A DNA stretch of 33,379 bases, taken from positions 1 to 33,379 of the forward strand of contig CAJAVU010000081.1 in the NCBI GenBank assembly GCA_903945495.1, given 5' to 3'. Below are positions 15,562 through 24,113 of this stretch, in pieces (the first letter of the stretch is position 1; the number at the start of each line of letters is the position of its first letter). The position numbers were made by a program, and so were the translations under genes. Origin of the DNA: an uncultured Flavobacteriales bacterium (GTDB lineage Bacteria; Bacteroidota; Bacteroidia; Flavobacteriales_D; Crocinitomicaceae). The notes beneath the pieces were generated by a model. It saw only the letters and a program-made list of their open reading frames with translations, ran no database searches and had not been told where the DNA came from.

Positions 15562-18051
15562 TTAGAAATCTCCTCCGCCTTCTCCGCCTCCTGCTGATTT
15601 CTTTGGTGCCATTTCCAACTTACCGAACTTGTAGGAGAACGTTAAGAAAAATCGTCTTGTCAACCATTTAAACTCCATTGATTGATCAATTCCTGGCTGA
15701 TCCAAAGTCATGTAAAATCCTTGGCGATTGAACACGTCCGAAACGCGCATTCCAACAGAAATCTTACCTTCCTTAAATGTTTTTTCTGCTGAAATATCAA
15801 CAGGTCCGCGACGCTGAACAACACCTTGAACAGTAACACGAGGTCCATTATACGTTGCGTTCACTTGAATTGAAGCCGTTCGTTTCCAGAACTCAACTGT
15901 CCCTGAATATTTCATATTCCAGTTAAAACCTCCAACATTCCAGTTTGCCGTCGTATTATCATCTACATATTGCGTGTAATTCGCATTCGCAGATAAGGTA
16001 TTTCTCCACCATTTATAAGGCTTAATGACAAAAATTGCCTCAGCACCAACGCTATGACTTTCATCTAAATTGGCAAATGAAACAGTCGAAACGTTATTGG
16101 CATCAAATGTTTTGATGCGAGATATTACCCCTGTTGTGTGGCGATAAAAAACACTTGTCGTGAAATTCATTAGTTTTCGTTCATTCGAATATCCTAAATC
16201 GTATGAATCAATGAATTCTGGTTGTAAATAAGGATTTCCTCTTCGTAAATTATACGGATCTGCATAACTTGTGAAAGGATTTAAATCAGCTGATTGTGCG
16301 CGATTAATTCTTCTAGAATAACTCAAACTTATTTCTGATTTTTCTGTGAAGGCATATCGAATATGTGCAGATGGAAATATGTTGAAATAATGATTTACAA
16401 TGCGAATCGTGTCTGAAAGCAATTCTGGAATTTGATAGGCTTTTTCAACACGCAAACCTACTTGATACTTGAACTTTTTCAATTGTTGCCCAAAGATTCC
16501 ATACGCACTATAAATCTGCTCATTGTAGGCATAATCAAAATTGGACAAGGTATCTTCTAAGTAATTTGAAGTCAAGGTATCCAATGTTTCTGAATAAGTA
16601 TTCACACTTTGTTGACGAATGATTGTTTTTACTCCTGTTTCCAAACGTGCATTTTTCTTTGGCATCAAGTAGGTAAAATCAAATTGTCCGCTTGTTATGT
16701 TGTTTTTTTCTTTGTTAAATAGGCGCTGATCCAACGCTGCTTGCGCTTTTGCTGTAGAATCGGCATTATAATCTTGTTGAAAATAAAACCCTTGAATGTT
16801 ATCACTTCCCAATGACTGATTCAAATCAACCATCCAATTTCCACGATCATCTTTCAAATCGTGTTTATAATTCATGTTAAAATCGAAATTCTGTTGTTGT
16901 GAAGGATCATCAGCATAACGTTTCCATAACCTCAACAAACTATCTGTTCCCGTCATTGATTTATTCCATTGATCACCCGTTCTGTTGCGCTCTCCAACAC
17001 TACCTGTAACGGAGAAACCTATAACATTTCGCGGTTTTAGATAAAAATCAGCTCCTGCACGAAATGTATGTCCAAAATTTTGATCTGTTCCCAATCGGTT
17101 TTGATCCAATTTTATCATAGAATCCACTGTAATGTCTCGCTCTAAATACATAAACTGATTGCGATAACCATCCAAGTAGCGTCCGGAATAACTACCAAAT
17201 GTGTTCAATTTAGAATTTCTAAAACTCAATGATATTGATCCTTCTGCAACATTCCCTCCATTCAAATCACCTGAACCCAATGTTGACGTAATCAATCCAT
17301 TAAATCCACGCATCTTGTTCTTTTTCAAAACAATGTTGATAATCCCAGACGTTCCATCTGGATCATATTTCGCTGATGGATTTGTCACTACTTCAATACG
17401 TTCTATTGAACCAGCTGGCAAAGCATCCAACAATGTTTTTCCGTTTCCTCCTGATATTGAACTTGGTCGACCATCAATTAATACGGTTACAGCTCCATCA
17501 CCACGCAAAGTAACACCACCTTCTTGATTCACTTCAACGGAAGGAATGTTATTCAACACGTCATTTGCAGTTCCACCTTTAACAGACAAATCTTCTCCAA
17601 CATTATATACTTTCTTGTCGATTCCAGCTTTTAACACATCTAATTGTCCAACAACCTTCACCTCACCCAATGCTTTTGTTTCAACCGGACGAAGCCTGAT
17701 GGTTCCCAAATTAGCTACCTTAACGGCAGTCGAAATTTTAATATCGCTAATCAATTCAAGATTATAGTCTGCAAAGACAATCTTTCCATAATAATTGCCA
17801 AATGGAATTTGCTCAAACGTAAATTTACCTTCTGAATCTGTATAAATTCCGGAATACAACGTAGAATCACTTGCTTTGTATAATTTAAAGGCAACATACT
17901 CCATCGGAACCTCTGATTTTGCGTCGATAATTTTTCCTGATATAATTCCTTCACCCATCAACGGTTTTGTTCCCTGAGAAAAAAGCAGGAATGAACTGAA
18001 AAGAAAAGAAAAGCTTAGTATGGCTTTTTGGATATTTGTAAAATTTGTCAT
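15562..18051 (-). CDS. TonB-dependent receptor-like outer membrane beta-barrel protein
   Basis: An 829-residue outer-membrane protein. A signal peptide (about 1-25, with AILSFSFLFSSFLLFSQ) is followed by a CarboxypepD_reg-like beta-sandwich (about 36-120, IISGKIIDAKSEVPMEYVAF). The plug domain comes next (about 150-245, with NVLNNIPSVEV-type and VLIDGRPSS segments and ERIEVVTNPSAKYDPDGTSG), then a long beta-barrel of the OMP_b-brl_3 type. The C-terminus is an unusual Gly-rich tail ending GGGEGGGDF. Such receptors import bulky nutrients or metal chelates with energy from TonB-ExbBD, but members of this branch without a SusD partner have varied or unknown substrates. No SusD gene, sigma or anti-sigma gene is adjacent, so the ligand cannot be inferred. 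It follows marR-osmC on the same strand but has its own -7 box. Confidence 0.9.
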   Translation of the reverse strand: MTNFTNIQKAILSFSFLFSSFLLFSQGTKPLMGEGIISGKIIDAKSEVPMEYVAFKLYKASDSTLYSGIYTDSEGKFTFEQIPFGNYYGKIVFADYNLELISDIKISTAVKVANLGTIRLRPVETKALGEVKVVGQLDVLKAGIDKKVYNVGEDLSVKGGTANDVLNNIPSVEVNQEGGVTLRGDGAVTVLIDGRPSSISGGNGKTLLDALPAGSIERIEVVTNPSAKYDPDGTSGIINIVLKKNKMRGFNGLITSTLGSGDLNGGNVAEGSISLSFRNSKLNTFGSYSGRYLDGYRNQFMYLERDITVDSMIKLDQNRLGTDQNFGHTFRAGADFYLKPRNVIGFSVTGSVGERNRTGDQWNKSMTGTDSLLRLWKRYADDPSQQQNFDFNMNYKHDLKDDRGNWMVDLNQSLGSDNIQGFYFQQDYNADSTAKAQAALDQRLFNKEKNNITSGQFDFTYLMPKKNARLETGVKTIIRQQSVNTYSETLDTLTSNYLEDTLSNFDYAYNEQIYSAYGIFGQQLKKFKYQVGLRVEKAYQIPELLSDTIRIVNHYFNIFPSAHIRYAFTEKSEISLSYSRRINRAQSADLNPFTSYADPYNLRRGNPYLQPEFIDSYDLGYSNERKLMNFTTSVFYRHTTGVISRIKTFDANNVSTVSFANLDESHSVGAEAIFVIKPYKWWRNTLSANANYTQYVDDNTTANWNVGGFNWNMKYSGTVEFWKRTASIQVNATYNGPRVTVQGVVQRRGPVDISAEKTFKEGKISVGMRVSDVFNRQGFYMTLDQPGIDQSMEFKWLTRRFFLTFSYKFGKLEMAPKKSAGGGEGGGDF

Positions 18052-18083
18052 GTCTTTTGAAAGTCGTTTTGCTTTGTTTTTGC

Positions 18084-18091
18084 CAAAAATA
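18084..18091 (-). promoter_or_regulatory. Candidate -7 box for the TonB-type receptor gene
   Basis: On the minus strand TATTTTTG matches TAnnTTTG, 32 bases before the ATG. No TTG at the expected -33 position. Confidence 0.4.
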
Positions 18092-18121
18092 CGGCTAATC
18101 GCTTGGTATGAATGGTTAAAA

Positions 18122-18508
18122 TCAGCTTAATTTAATGTCAATTGTTTTTTTTAACAGTTTCGCTACCGGACAACGGTCGGAAATCTCAAATAAGCGCTCG
18201 CGCTGTTCCATTGTCAAATCTCCCGAAAACTCAATTGTTTTGAGTATTTCTGTGCGATCTTCGTGTTCAATCATTTCAAGATCAATATTGATTTCTCCTA
18301 CGTCCCAATTTCGCGGTTGTGCATACATTCTGAGTGTAATTGAAATGCAACTTGCTAAGGCTGAAAGAAAGAGCTCTTTTGGTGTTGGTCCAACATCTTG
18401 ACCATTTAATTCAAAAGGTTCATCTGCCATCCAAACATGCGTTCTCGCAACATTTGTAACCTTGTAATCAAATGAAATACTCGAAGAAACCTTTGTTGGA
18501 TTAGGCAT
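18122..18508 (-). CDS. OsmC/Ohr family peroxidase-like protein
   Basis: A 128-residue OsmC-family protein. The two redox cysteines are present: Cys54 in GPTPKELFLSALASCISITL, and Cys113 in SDRCPVAKLLKKT. In the family these reduce organic or fatty-acid hydroperoxides in the cytoplasm with a dithiol partner such as a lipoylated protein. It belongs to the general OsmC/YhfA-like branch rather than clearly to Ohr. Its start overlaps the end of the marR gene by eight bases, so the two are translated from one message. The arrangement with a MarR regulator recalls ohrR-ohr pairs and supports a role in peroxide stress. The length is normal. Confidence 0.9.
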   Translation of the reverse strand: MPNPTKVSSSISFDYKVTNVARTHVWMADEPFELNGQDVGPTPKELFLSALASCISITLRMYAQPRNWDVGEINIDLEMIEHEDRTEILKTIEFSGDLTMEQRERLFEISDRCPVAKLLKKTIDIKLS

Positions 18509-18953
18509 TTTTCTCTCTTACTTTGTCCAATAAATCGCTTAAAGTATTCGCCTCTTCATCCGTTAAATTGGCTTTAATCAGCGTATTTATATCAAGATCT
18601 TTATCCATATCGGACAAAATATTCAATCCATGTTCGGATATTTTTACATAAACGACGCGACGATCTTCTGTACAACGAGTGCGCTCAATCAATCCTTTGT
18701 CGATTAATTTATCCATTAAACGCGTTGTATTCGGAGATTTTTCAATCATACGTTCTTTCACCGTATTCACGTTAATCATATCCTTTGCACCACGTAATAT
18801 GCGCAAAATATTAAATTGTGCCATCGACAAATCATATCTTGACATAAAATGATTTTGAACATTTCCTAGGAAATTACTCGTGTATCGAATATTTACGATT
18901 GCTCGTTGTTGTGGAGATTTAAAGTTTGATTTTAGTTCTTCATCAATTTTCAT
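18501..18953 (-). CDS. MarR family transcriptional regulator
   Basis: A 150-residue winged-helix regulator. The dimerisation helices lie at both ends. The DNA-binding helix-turn-helix is about 60-82 (VNTVKERMIEKSPNTTRLMD), and the wing is about 85-105 (KGLIERTRCTEDRRVVYVKI), with the conserved DRR. The only cysteine is Cys94, in the wing; the N-terminal sensor cysteine of typical OhrR is absent, so sensing, if redox-based, would work differently. It is the first gene of a two-gene unit with osmC. The promoter upstream contains a perfect palindrome, which suggests the protein represses its own operon. The ATG at 18951-18953 is preferred because homologues begin with a similar MKIEE-type N-terminus, though it lies almost at the predicted transcription start. 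Confidence 0.9.
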   Translation of the reverse strand: MKIDEELKSNFKSPQQRAIVNIRYTSNFLGNVQNHFMSRYDLSMAQFNILRILRGAKDMINVNTVKERMIEKSPNTTRLMDKLIDKGLIERTRCTEDRRVVYVKISEHGLNILSDMDKDLDINTLIKANLTDEEANTLSDLLDKVREKNA

Positions 18954-18957
18954 GGCA

Positions 18958-18987
18958 CAAAGATACTTACCATGGTATTATTTTCAA
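18958..18987 (-). promoter_or_regulatory. Promoter of marR-osmC
   Basis: On the minus strand TTG (18985-18987), 19 bases, then TATCTTTG (18958-18965), a full consensus match. The -7 box ends four bases before the marR ATG, so the message would be leaderless or nearly so. Confidence 0.75.
18968..18977. promoter_or_regulatory. Probable MarR operator, palindrome TACCATGGTA
   Basis: A perfect 10-bp palindrome located inside the spacer between the -33 and -7 boxes of the marR promoter. Binding there would block RNA polymerase. The position supports autoregulation; the site itself is inferred. Confidence 0.55.
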
Positions 18988-19044
18988 AATTAAATACTGC
19001 ATATTTTGAACTATTTAAAATGAAAATAATCGTTGAATAAAACA

Positions 19045-21522
19045 TTACATGAATTTCACACCAAAATCTTCAACTGTGGGCAAATCTTCAAAACGAATCT
19101 GAATGGAATGTTCTCCAGGTAAATAATCCTCAAAATTTGTCTCAAACTGAACACCAAGCTTCGAAGAATAAATCCAACAAGCACGCACATATGATTTGTT
19201 TTTCAAAATCAACGTTGCCGTTTTATCTTTAGCATCAATGTTTTTCAACTCTATTTTTAAATCGTTTTCTTGGGCCTTTGTATAAGCAACTGGAAGTTCA
19301 GAGAAGGTGCGTATTTTCACTACTCCATATGCATTTTTCCATTCTAATCGAACGACGATGTTCTGGTTGGCATGGAATTGACGAATACACGAGAAATCAA
19401 TTAGTTGTTTATGAACGCCGTTTGCAATCAATTTCGTCGAAACGCTTTCCAATTGCTTTCCTTTTAGATCAAATACTGTGAATTTCAACTCTGTATGAAC
19501 TGTATCGACTTGATCTGACAACAAATAATATTCGTATACATTCTTATCAGTTGATTTTCTCAAGACAGCAATATCCTCGTAATCCTTTGTCACTTCGTAT
19601 TGAAGCGCTTTCCAATTCCAAAAATAATCCATGCTCGACCAAGATGGCGCGGGCCAACAATCGTTGATTTGCCAATACAAAGTTCCACTGCAACGCGGTG
19701 CATCCAAACGATGTCCCGTAACCGCAATACTCACTGCTGTTGCTTCAGTTAATTGCGAATAGTAAACGAATTCTTCAAAATTTGAAGGAGTTCCAAATAG
19801 GATTTTCGCATGTTTCAAAATCATTCCATTTCCAACATAACTTTTCTGATGGTGTTTCATGATGTCTGATTCCAAATCCCAATCCGTCTTTTCAGAAAAA
19901 GTGGATAAAGTAGAATACTCTGGAAAACTCTGGAATCCATATTCAGCATTGAAACGACCAATTTTCTTAGCGAAATCTTCCATTGGATCTTTTCCATGCC
20001 AAACACCCCAATAATGCTGCGTTCCGTGATTATAAAACTCATCTTTCCCCCAGTTACTCAAAGGAGAAGTATGACTATACGGCGCACTCGATAAAGCCGA
20101 AACTTGTGTTGGAATCAACTGTTTAAACAAGCGATTATAACTATCTTCAATTTCTTTTGCATCCTTTCCATACAAATTGTATTTCACTTGGAAGCCCCAG
20201 TTTTTCCATGCTACATCTACTTCATTATTTCCATTGAACAAAGTTAAACTAGCGTGAGAAGCGATTCGCGGAATTTGGTAATCAATTTCTTCTTTCACAT
20301 TCAACAAGAAATCTGGATCTCCAGGATACATGGCACATGCGAACATAAAATCTTCCCAAACCATAATTCCTTGTTCATCGCACGCATCAAAAAACGCCTC
20401 ATCTGGATAATAACCACCTCCCCAAACACGCACCATATTGAAATTGCTTCTCGTCATTACATCAACCATTCTTCTCAAATCGGCATCTGTAACGCGTGCA
20501 GGAAAAATATCTTGTGGTATATAATCGCCTCCTTTACAGAAAATTGGTCTTCCATTCACTTTCACAACGTGGCTTGTTCCCCACTCGTCTGTTTCCATTA
20601 CAATTTCAGAAGTTTTTATTCCAAAACGAACAGTGCGCGAATCAATTACTTCACCCTTTTCATTGACAATTTGCCATTCATCGGTATATAAATTTTGTTC
20701 ACCTTGTCCGCGCGGCCACCACAACTTTGGATTTTCAATACTTTCTAGTCGATCTACTTTGATTGAATTTTCATCGATCTCAACTTCTCCAAATAATTTA
20801 CTTTTCCAGATTAATGATCCTTTCGACGGTTGAGAAAAATAAAGACTCAAGTTCAAATCAGCTTTTTCCTCTTCCACACTTGCAGTAACAACAGAAGTCA
20901 AACTAATTTTAGCAGCATTGTAAGTATTGAGTTTTACTGGTTTCAAAAAACCCATTGTATTCATTCTCAAAGCCCAATCCCAACCAAACTGATACTGCGG
21001 TTTTCTCGTGTATGGCGCGATTGCAATTGGATCAACATCATTCGGCGCAGGCAAGTGATATGAAGCTGTTGTATATGCTGCTTTGTGATAATTAACTGGA
21101 GAATAGAACTTTACCTTAATTGTATTTTGACCTAGTTTCAAGTTGTTTTTCACTTCAAAATAATAGGGATGAAACGCATTTTGTGTGAAGGCAATCAACG
21201 AATCATTCACAAAAATCTCAGCATACGTGTCGATTCCAGGAAATTCCAACTCGACATAATCTTTTTGAAGTTGATCTGCAGTTAGGGTAAATTCCGTTTT
21301 AAATTCCCAATTGTATTTTTCAATCCAAGCAAATAATCCCTCATTTTTACCATAGAATGGATCAGGCAATTCGCCACTATCAATTAATTTCTCTTGCACC
21401 GAACCATGTGTTCCAGCAGACATCCAAACTTGTTTTTTAGGATGAAAGAATTGCCATTCCAACGTCGTTTGTGCCATAATTTGAAAACTGATTAACGATA
21501 GAATTACCAGGTAAAATTTCAT
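19045..21522 (-). CDS. Beta-mannosidase, glycoside hydrolase family 2
   Basis: An 825-residue exported GH2 enzyme. The ATG at 21522 directly opens a signal peptide (MKFYLVILSLISFQIMAQ); a TTG seven codons earlier would overlap the upstream gene and is less likely. The N-terminal sugar-binding domain has DPFYGKNEGLFAWIEKYNWEF and RKPQYQFGWDWALR, typical of beta-mannosidases. The catalytic barrel has LFNGNNEVD, giving the acid/base Glu434, and FNAEYGFQSFPE, giving the nucleophile Glu527 (by my count). WQINDCWPAPSWSS is also family-like. It removes terminal beta-mannose, such as the Man-beta-1,4-GlcNAc of N-glycan cores or mannan fragments, in the periplasm or outside. The gene is 14 bases after the glycosylasparaginase gene, which favours an N-glycan role. 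Confidence 0.93.
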   Translation of the reverse strand: MKFYLVILSLISFQIMAQTTLEWQFFHPKKQVWMSAGTHGSVQEKLIDSGELPDPFYGKNEGLFAWIEKYNWEFKTEFTLTADQLQKDYVELEFPGIDTYAEIFVNDSLIAFTQNAFHPYYFEVKNNLKLGQNTIKVKFYSPVNYHKAAYTTASYHLPAPNDVDPIAIAPYTRKPQYQFGWDWALRMNTMGFLKPVKLNTYNAAKISLTSVVTASVEEEKADLNLSLYFSQPSKGSLIWKSKLFGEVEIDENSIKVDRLESIENPKLWWPRGQGEQNLYTDEWQIVNEKGEVIDSRTVRFGIKTSEIVMETDEWGTSHVVKVNGRPIFCKGGDYIPQDIFPARVTDADLRRMVDVMTRSNFNMVRVWGGGYYPDEAFFDACDEQGIMVWEDFMFACAMYPGDPDFLLNVKEEIDYQIPRIASHASLTLFNGNNEVDVAWKNWGFQVKYNLYGKDAKEIEDSYNRLFKQLIPTQVSALSSAPYSHTSPLSNWGKDEFYNHGTQHYWGVWHGKDPMEDFAKKIGRFNAEYGFQSFPEYSTLSTFSEKTDWDLESDIMKHHQKSYVGNGMILKHAKILFGTPSNFEEFVYYSQLTEATAVSIAVTGHRLDAPRCSGTLYWQINDCWPAPSWSSMDYFWNWKALQYEVTKDYEDIAVLRKSTDKNVYEYYLLSDQVDTVHTELKFTVFDLKGKQLESVSTKLIANGVHKQLIDFSCIRQFHANQNIVVRLEWKNAYGVVKIRTFSELPVAYTKAQENDLKIELKNIDAKDKTATLILKNKSYVRACWIYSSKLGVQFETNFEDYLPGEHSIQIRFEDLPTVEDFGVKFM

Positions 21523-21536
21523 AGGATTTAGTTTAT

Positions 21537-22535
21537 TTACCAATTACGGTTGAACGGTGCATCCACCATTTTTTCTTCGGTTGCTGTTTTTAATGCGTAA
21601 TTAAATCCGTTATAAACAGAATAAGATCCAACATTTCCATTTTTGTCAATCGCTAAAAAGCAACATTGCAAATTGGTTAAATCTTTGTGCTTCGCAATGA
21701 TACGATCTACAGCCATTTTACACGCTTCCATTGGCGAATGTCCGTTGCGCATTAATTCAACAACCGTATGACTTCCAGCGATACGAATAATTGCTTCTCC
21801 CAAACCGGTCGCCGTTGCAGCACCAACTTCTGAATCAATAAATAATCCTGCACCAATAATCGGAGAATCACCAACGCGACCGTGCATTTTATACGCCCAA
21901 CCACTCGTTGTGCAAGCTCCACTGAAATTGCCATATTGATCCATTGCTAACAAACCAATTGTATCATGATTTTCATGATTGATTTCTGGCTTTTTGAATA
22001 AATCAGCGTTTTCTTTCTTCCACTTTTTGTATTCTGCTTTTACTTCTGGGATTGGCGTTTTAATTGTCTCAAAACCATGTTCCAGAGCGAATTTTTTAGC
22101 GCCTGCTCCAACCAACATCACGTGTTGCGTTTTATCCATTACAGCGCGTGCAACAGAAATCGGGTGAGCAATTCCTTCCAAAAATGCAACAGAACCACAA
22201 CGCGAATCATTGTCCATAATGCATGCATCTAAGGTAACATGTCCGTCGCGATCAGGCATTCCACCAATTCCAACGCTTCTATTCGTTAAATCAGATTCAG
22301 TAACTTTCACTCCTGCTTCAACAGCATCAATGGCTAAACCACCTTTTTCTAGCACTTTCCACGCTGCCGCATTCGCTGCTAAACCATGATTCCAAGTAGA
22401 AATGATAACCGGACCATTCGCCTTTCCTTCGAATGACTGACTAAACAATTCACCTGCTTTAAGCGGCTGAACAGCACTCAATGCTGCACCTGCCAAACCA
22501 AGTTTTAAGAATTTTCTGCGCTGTTGATCTGCCAT
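21537..22535 (-). CDS. N4-(beta-N-acetylglucosaminyl)-L-asparaginase (glycosylasparaginase)
   Basis: A 332-residue Ntn-hydrolase precursor. The N-terminus has a twin-arginine signal, RRKFLKLGLAGAALSAV (6-22). The self-cleavage site is in NHDTIG, with Thr192 as the new N-terminal nucleophile. HGRVGDSPIIGAGLFID and GAATATGLGEAIIR after it match the well-studied flavobacterial glycosylasparaginase of Elizabethkingia. The enzyme cleaves the bond between GlcNAc and asparagine, the last step of N-glycoprotein breakdown. A plain isoaspartyl peptidase/asparaginase is the alternative, but the HDTIG and HGRVGDSPI pattern favours the first. It is probably periplasmic. It sits one base after mltG and 14 bases before the beta-mannosidase gene. 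Confidence 0.92.
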   Translation of the reverse strand: MADQQRRKFLKLGLAGAALSAVQPLKAGELFSQSFEGKANGPVIISTWNHGLAANAAAWKVLEKGGLAIDAVEAGVKVTESDLTNRSVGIGGMPDRDGHVTLDACIMDNDSRCGSVAFLEGIAHPISVARAVMDKTQHVMLVGAGAKKFALEHGFETIKTPIPEVKAEYKKWKKENADLFKKPEINHENHDTIGLLAMDQYGNFSGACTTSGWAYKMHGRVGDSPIIGAGLFIDSEVGAATATGLGEAIIRIAGSHTVVELMRNGHSPMEACKMAVDRIIAKHKDLTNLQCCFLAIDKNGNVGSYSVYNGFNYALKTATEEKMVDAPFNRNW

Positions 22536-22536
22536 C

Positions 22537-23607
22537 TTATTGATTTTTAAGTTCGTTTGCTAACCATTTTTGATACACTTTCGCGTATGCTTCGTGCTTT
22601 GAATAGTCCACTGAAAAATCATGACGACCCGAATAATCAGGTTTTGCCATCATGAAAATATAATTGTTGTTATCACGATTCAAAACAGCATCAACAGTTT
22701 GTGAAGGTGGAATACAAATTGGCCCTGGAGGCAATCCGTTGATTTTGTAGGTATTGTAAGCACAATCAATGTTTTTATGCTCGTTTAACAAACGTTGAAC
22801 ACCATCCAATTTATCTCCCCAACAAAATTTGAAGGTTGGATCTGATTGTAATTTGATTCCTTGGTTGATGCGGTTTAAGTACAATCCAGCGATTACAGGC
22901 CATTCATCTGCATGTTTTCCTTGTTCAGAATAAACAATACTTGCTAGGGTAACAGCTTCAGAAGGAGATTTTAAACCAACTTTCATCAACTTAGCCATTC
23001 GATCTGCCGTCCAGAAGTTTTTAAACTCTTTCGCCATCCGCTCAACAAATTCCTTTTCATCTGTATCATAATACATTTTGTAAGTATTCGGTAAGAACAT
23101 CGCAGGCATTTGCTCACGTGTAAAACCATATTTCTCAAGCGTCGCATCTTCATCCAAATAGTTCACCAATTTCGTTGAATCAGCCATAATGTTTGCACAA
23201 ACCTTTTCAGCTAACTGATAGATATCTCGACAGTTATTAAAGGTTACTGAAACCTCTACTTCACCATTACCATTTCCTGCAGAATTCAATGTGAAACCAT
23301 TTAAAAGCGTTCGATATTGCGTTCCTGCTTCAATGTTATATTTACCTAAAGCGATTTTTTCTTTTGTCAATTCTTTGTATTCAGCAACTTTTACAAACGC
23401 GTCAACATCATCGATAATGCCTTGTTTTTGTAAATCAGCAGCCAATTCTTCAACACTAATCGGAGCTTTGATATAATAAGCAACAGTTGCAGAATTTGTT
23501 GTACCCGTTCTACTACTTAAATACAAGGAAATTTTCGGGTAAGCCAAAATTCCACCTACCAAAACAATAACGGCAATAACGCCAAGGATTATTTTTCTTT
23601 TAGACAT
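22537..23607 (-). CDS. mltG: Endolytic transglycosylase MltG
   Basis: A 356-residue YceG-like protein. One N-terminal membrane helix (about 5-23, IILGVIAVIVLVGGILAY) leaves the rest in the periplasm. The catalytic region ASIVYSEQG (222-230) has the conserved catalytic Glu at 228. NRINQGIKLQSDPTFKF and INGLPPGPICIPPSQTVDAVL (the YceG hallmark LPPGPI) follow. MltG cuts growing glycan strands inside the chain and is thought to end their polymerisation. Its start overlaps the end of the acetyltransferase gene by 19 bases. Together with dapF upstream it gives this operon a peptidoglycan theme. The length is normal for the family. Confidence 0.95.
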   Translation of the reverse strand: MSKRKIILGVIAVIVLVGGILAYPKISLYLSSRTGTTNSATVAYYIKAPISVEELAADLQKQGIIDDVDAFVKVAEYKELTKEKIALGKYNIEAGTQYRTLLNGFTLNSAGNGNGEVEVSVTFNNCRDIYQLAEKVCANIMADSTKLVNYLDEDATLEKYGFTREQMPAMFLPNTYKMYYDTDEKEFVERMAKEFKNFWTADRMAKLMKVGLKSPSEAVTLASIVYSEQGKHADEWPVIAGLYLNRINQGIKLQSDPTFKFCWGDKLDGVQRLLNEHKNIDCAYNTYKINGLPPGPICIPPSQTVDAVLNRDNNNYIFMMAKPDYSGRHDFSVDYSKHEAYAKVYQKWLANELKNQ

Positions 23608-24113
23608 AATTGAAAATTAATTTCGTCAATACGTTGACCTTTATATAAAAACCATTCTTTGCGGACACCAACTTTATCAAATCCGCACTTTGAGAATAAA
23701 TGAATACTTTCCGTATTATCCGCTTGAATTGAGCAATACAAATTGTGAAGCGCCAAGAAATCGCGGGCATAATCAACCATCAAACCTAAACTCTCAGATG
23801 CATAGCCTTTTTGTTTGTGTAAATGATCACCAATGAGAATCCCAACAGCTGCATTTCCATTGCGAAAATCTACATCGTACAAATCAATTGCGCCCACCGG
23901 TTCTTCTGTTCCGTTCAAACAAATCATCAAGCGTAATTGACCTGTAGAACGAATATGCTGTTGTTGTTCAATTAATTGCAAAATACCATGCATTGAAAAA
24001 GGCACTTCTGTATCCGTCACTTTCCAATGTGCGGGATTGTTTTCCCACAACATCAATTTGGTTGCGTCAGACGGCTCAACTGGTCTAAGAAATATGCTTT
24101 TCCCTTTTAACAT
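23589..24113 (-). CDS. GNAT family N-acetyltransferase (RimJ/RimL-like)
   Basis: A 174-residue acetyltransferase. It opens with LKGKSIFLRPVEPSDATKLM, the usual start of RimJ/RimL-type GNATs. The acetyl-CoA pyrophosphate loop is seen as HLHKQKGYASESLGLMVDY (about 96-114, core QKGYAS), and the C-terminal NTESIHLFSKCGFDKVG is the typical last strand and helix. The substrate is unknown; members act on protein N-termini, antibiotics or amino sugars. The gene overlaps the hypothetical gene upstream by 29 bases and mltG downstream by 19, so all three are translated from one compact message. It is probably cytoplasmic. Confidence 0.88.
   Translation of the reverse strand: MLKGKSIFLRPVEPSDATKLMLWENNPAHWKVTDTEVPFSMHGILQLIEQQQHIRSTGQLRLMICLNGTEEPVGAIDLYDVDFRNGNAAVGILIGDHLHKQKGYASESLGLMVDYARDFLALHNLYCSIQADNTESIHLFSKCGFDKVGVRKEWFLYKGQRIDEINFQLCLKEK

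Noticed and set aside
15562-18987. Peroxide-regulated iron or haem receptor operon (marR-osmC plus receptor)
   Set aside because: The receptor has its own -7 box, a 70-base gap separates it from osmC, and nothing in its sequence indicates an iron or haem ligand.
21523-21543. TTG start of the beta-mannosidase seven codons before the ATG
   Set aside because: It would place polar residues before the signal peptide and overlap the upstream gene; the ATG at 21522 begins the signal peptide directly.
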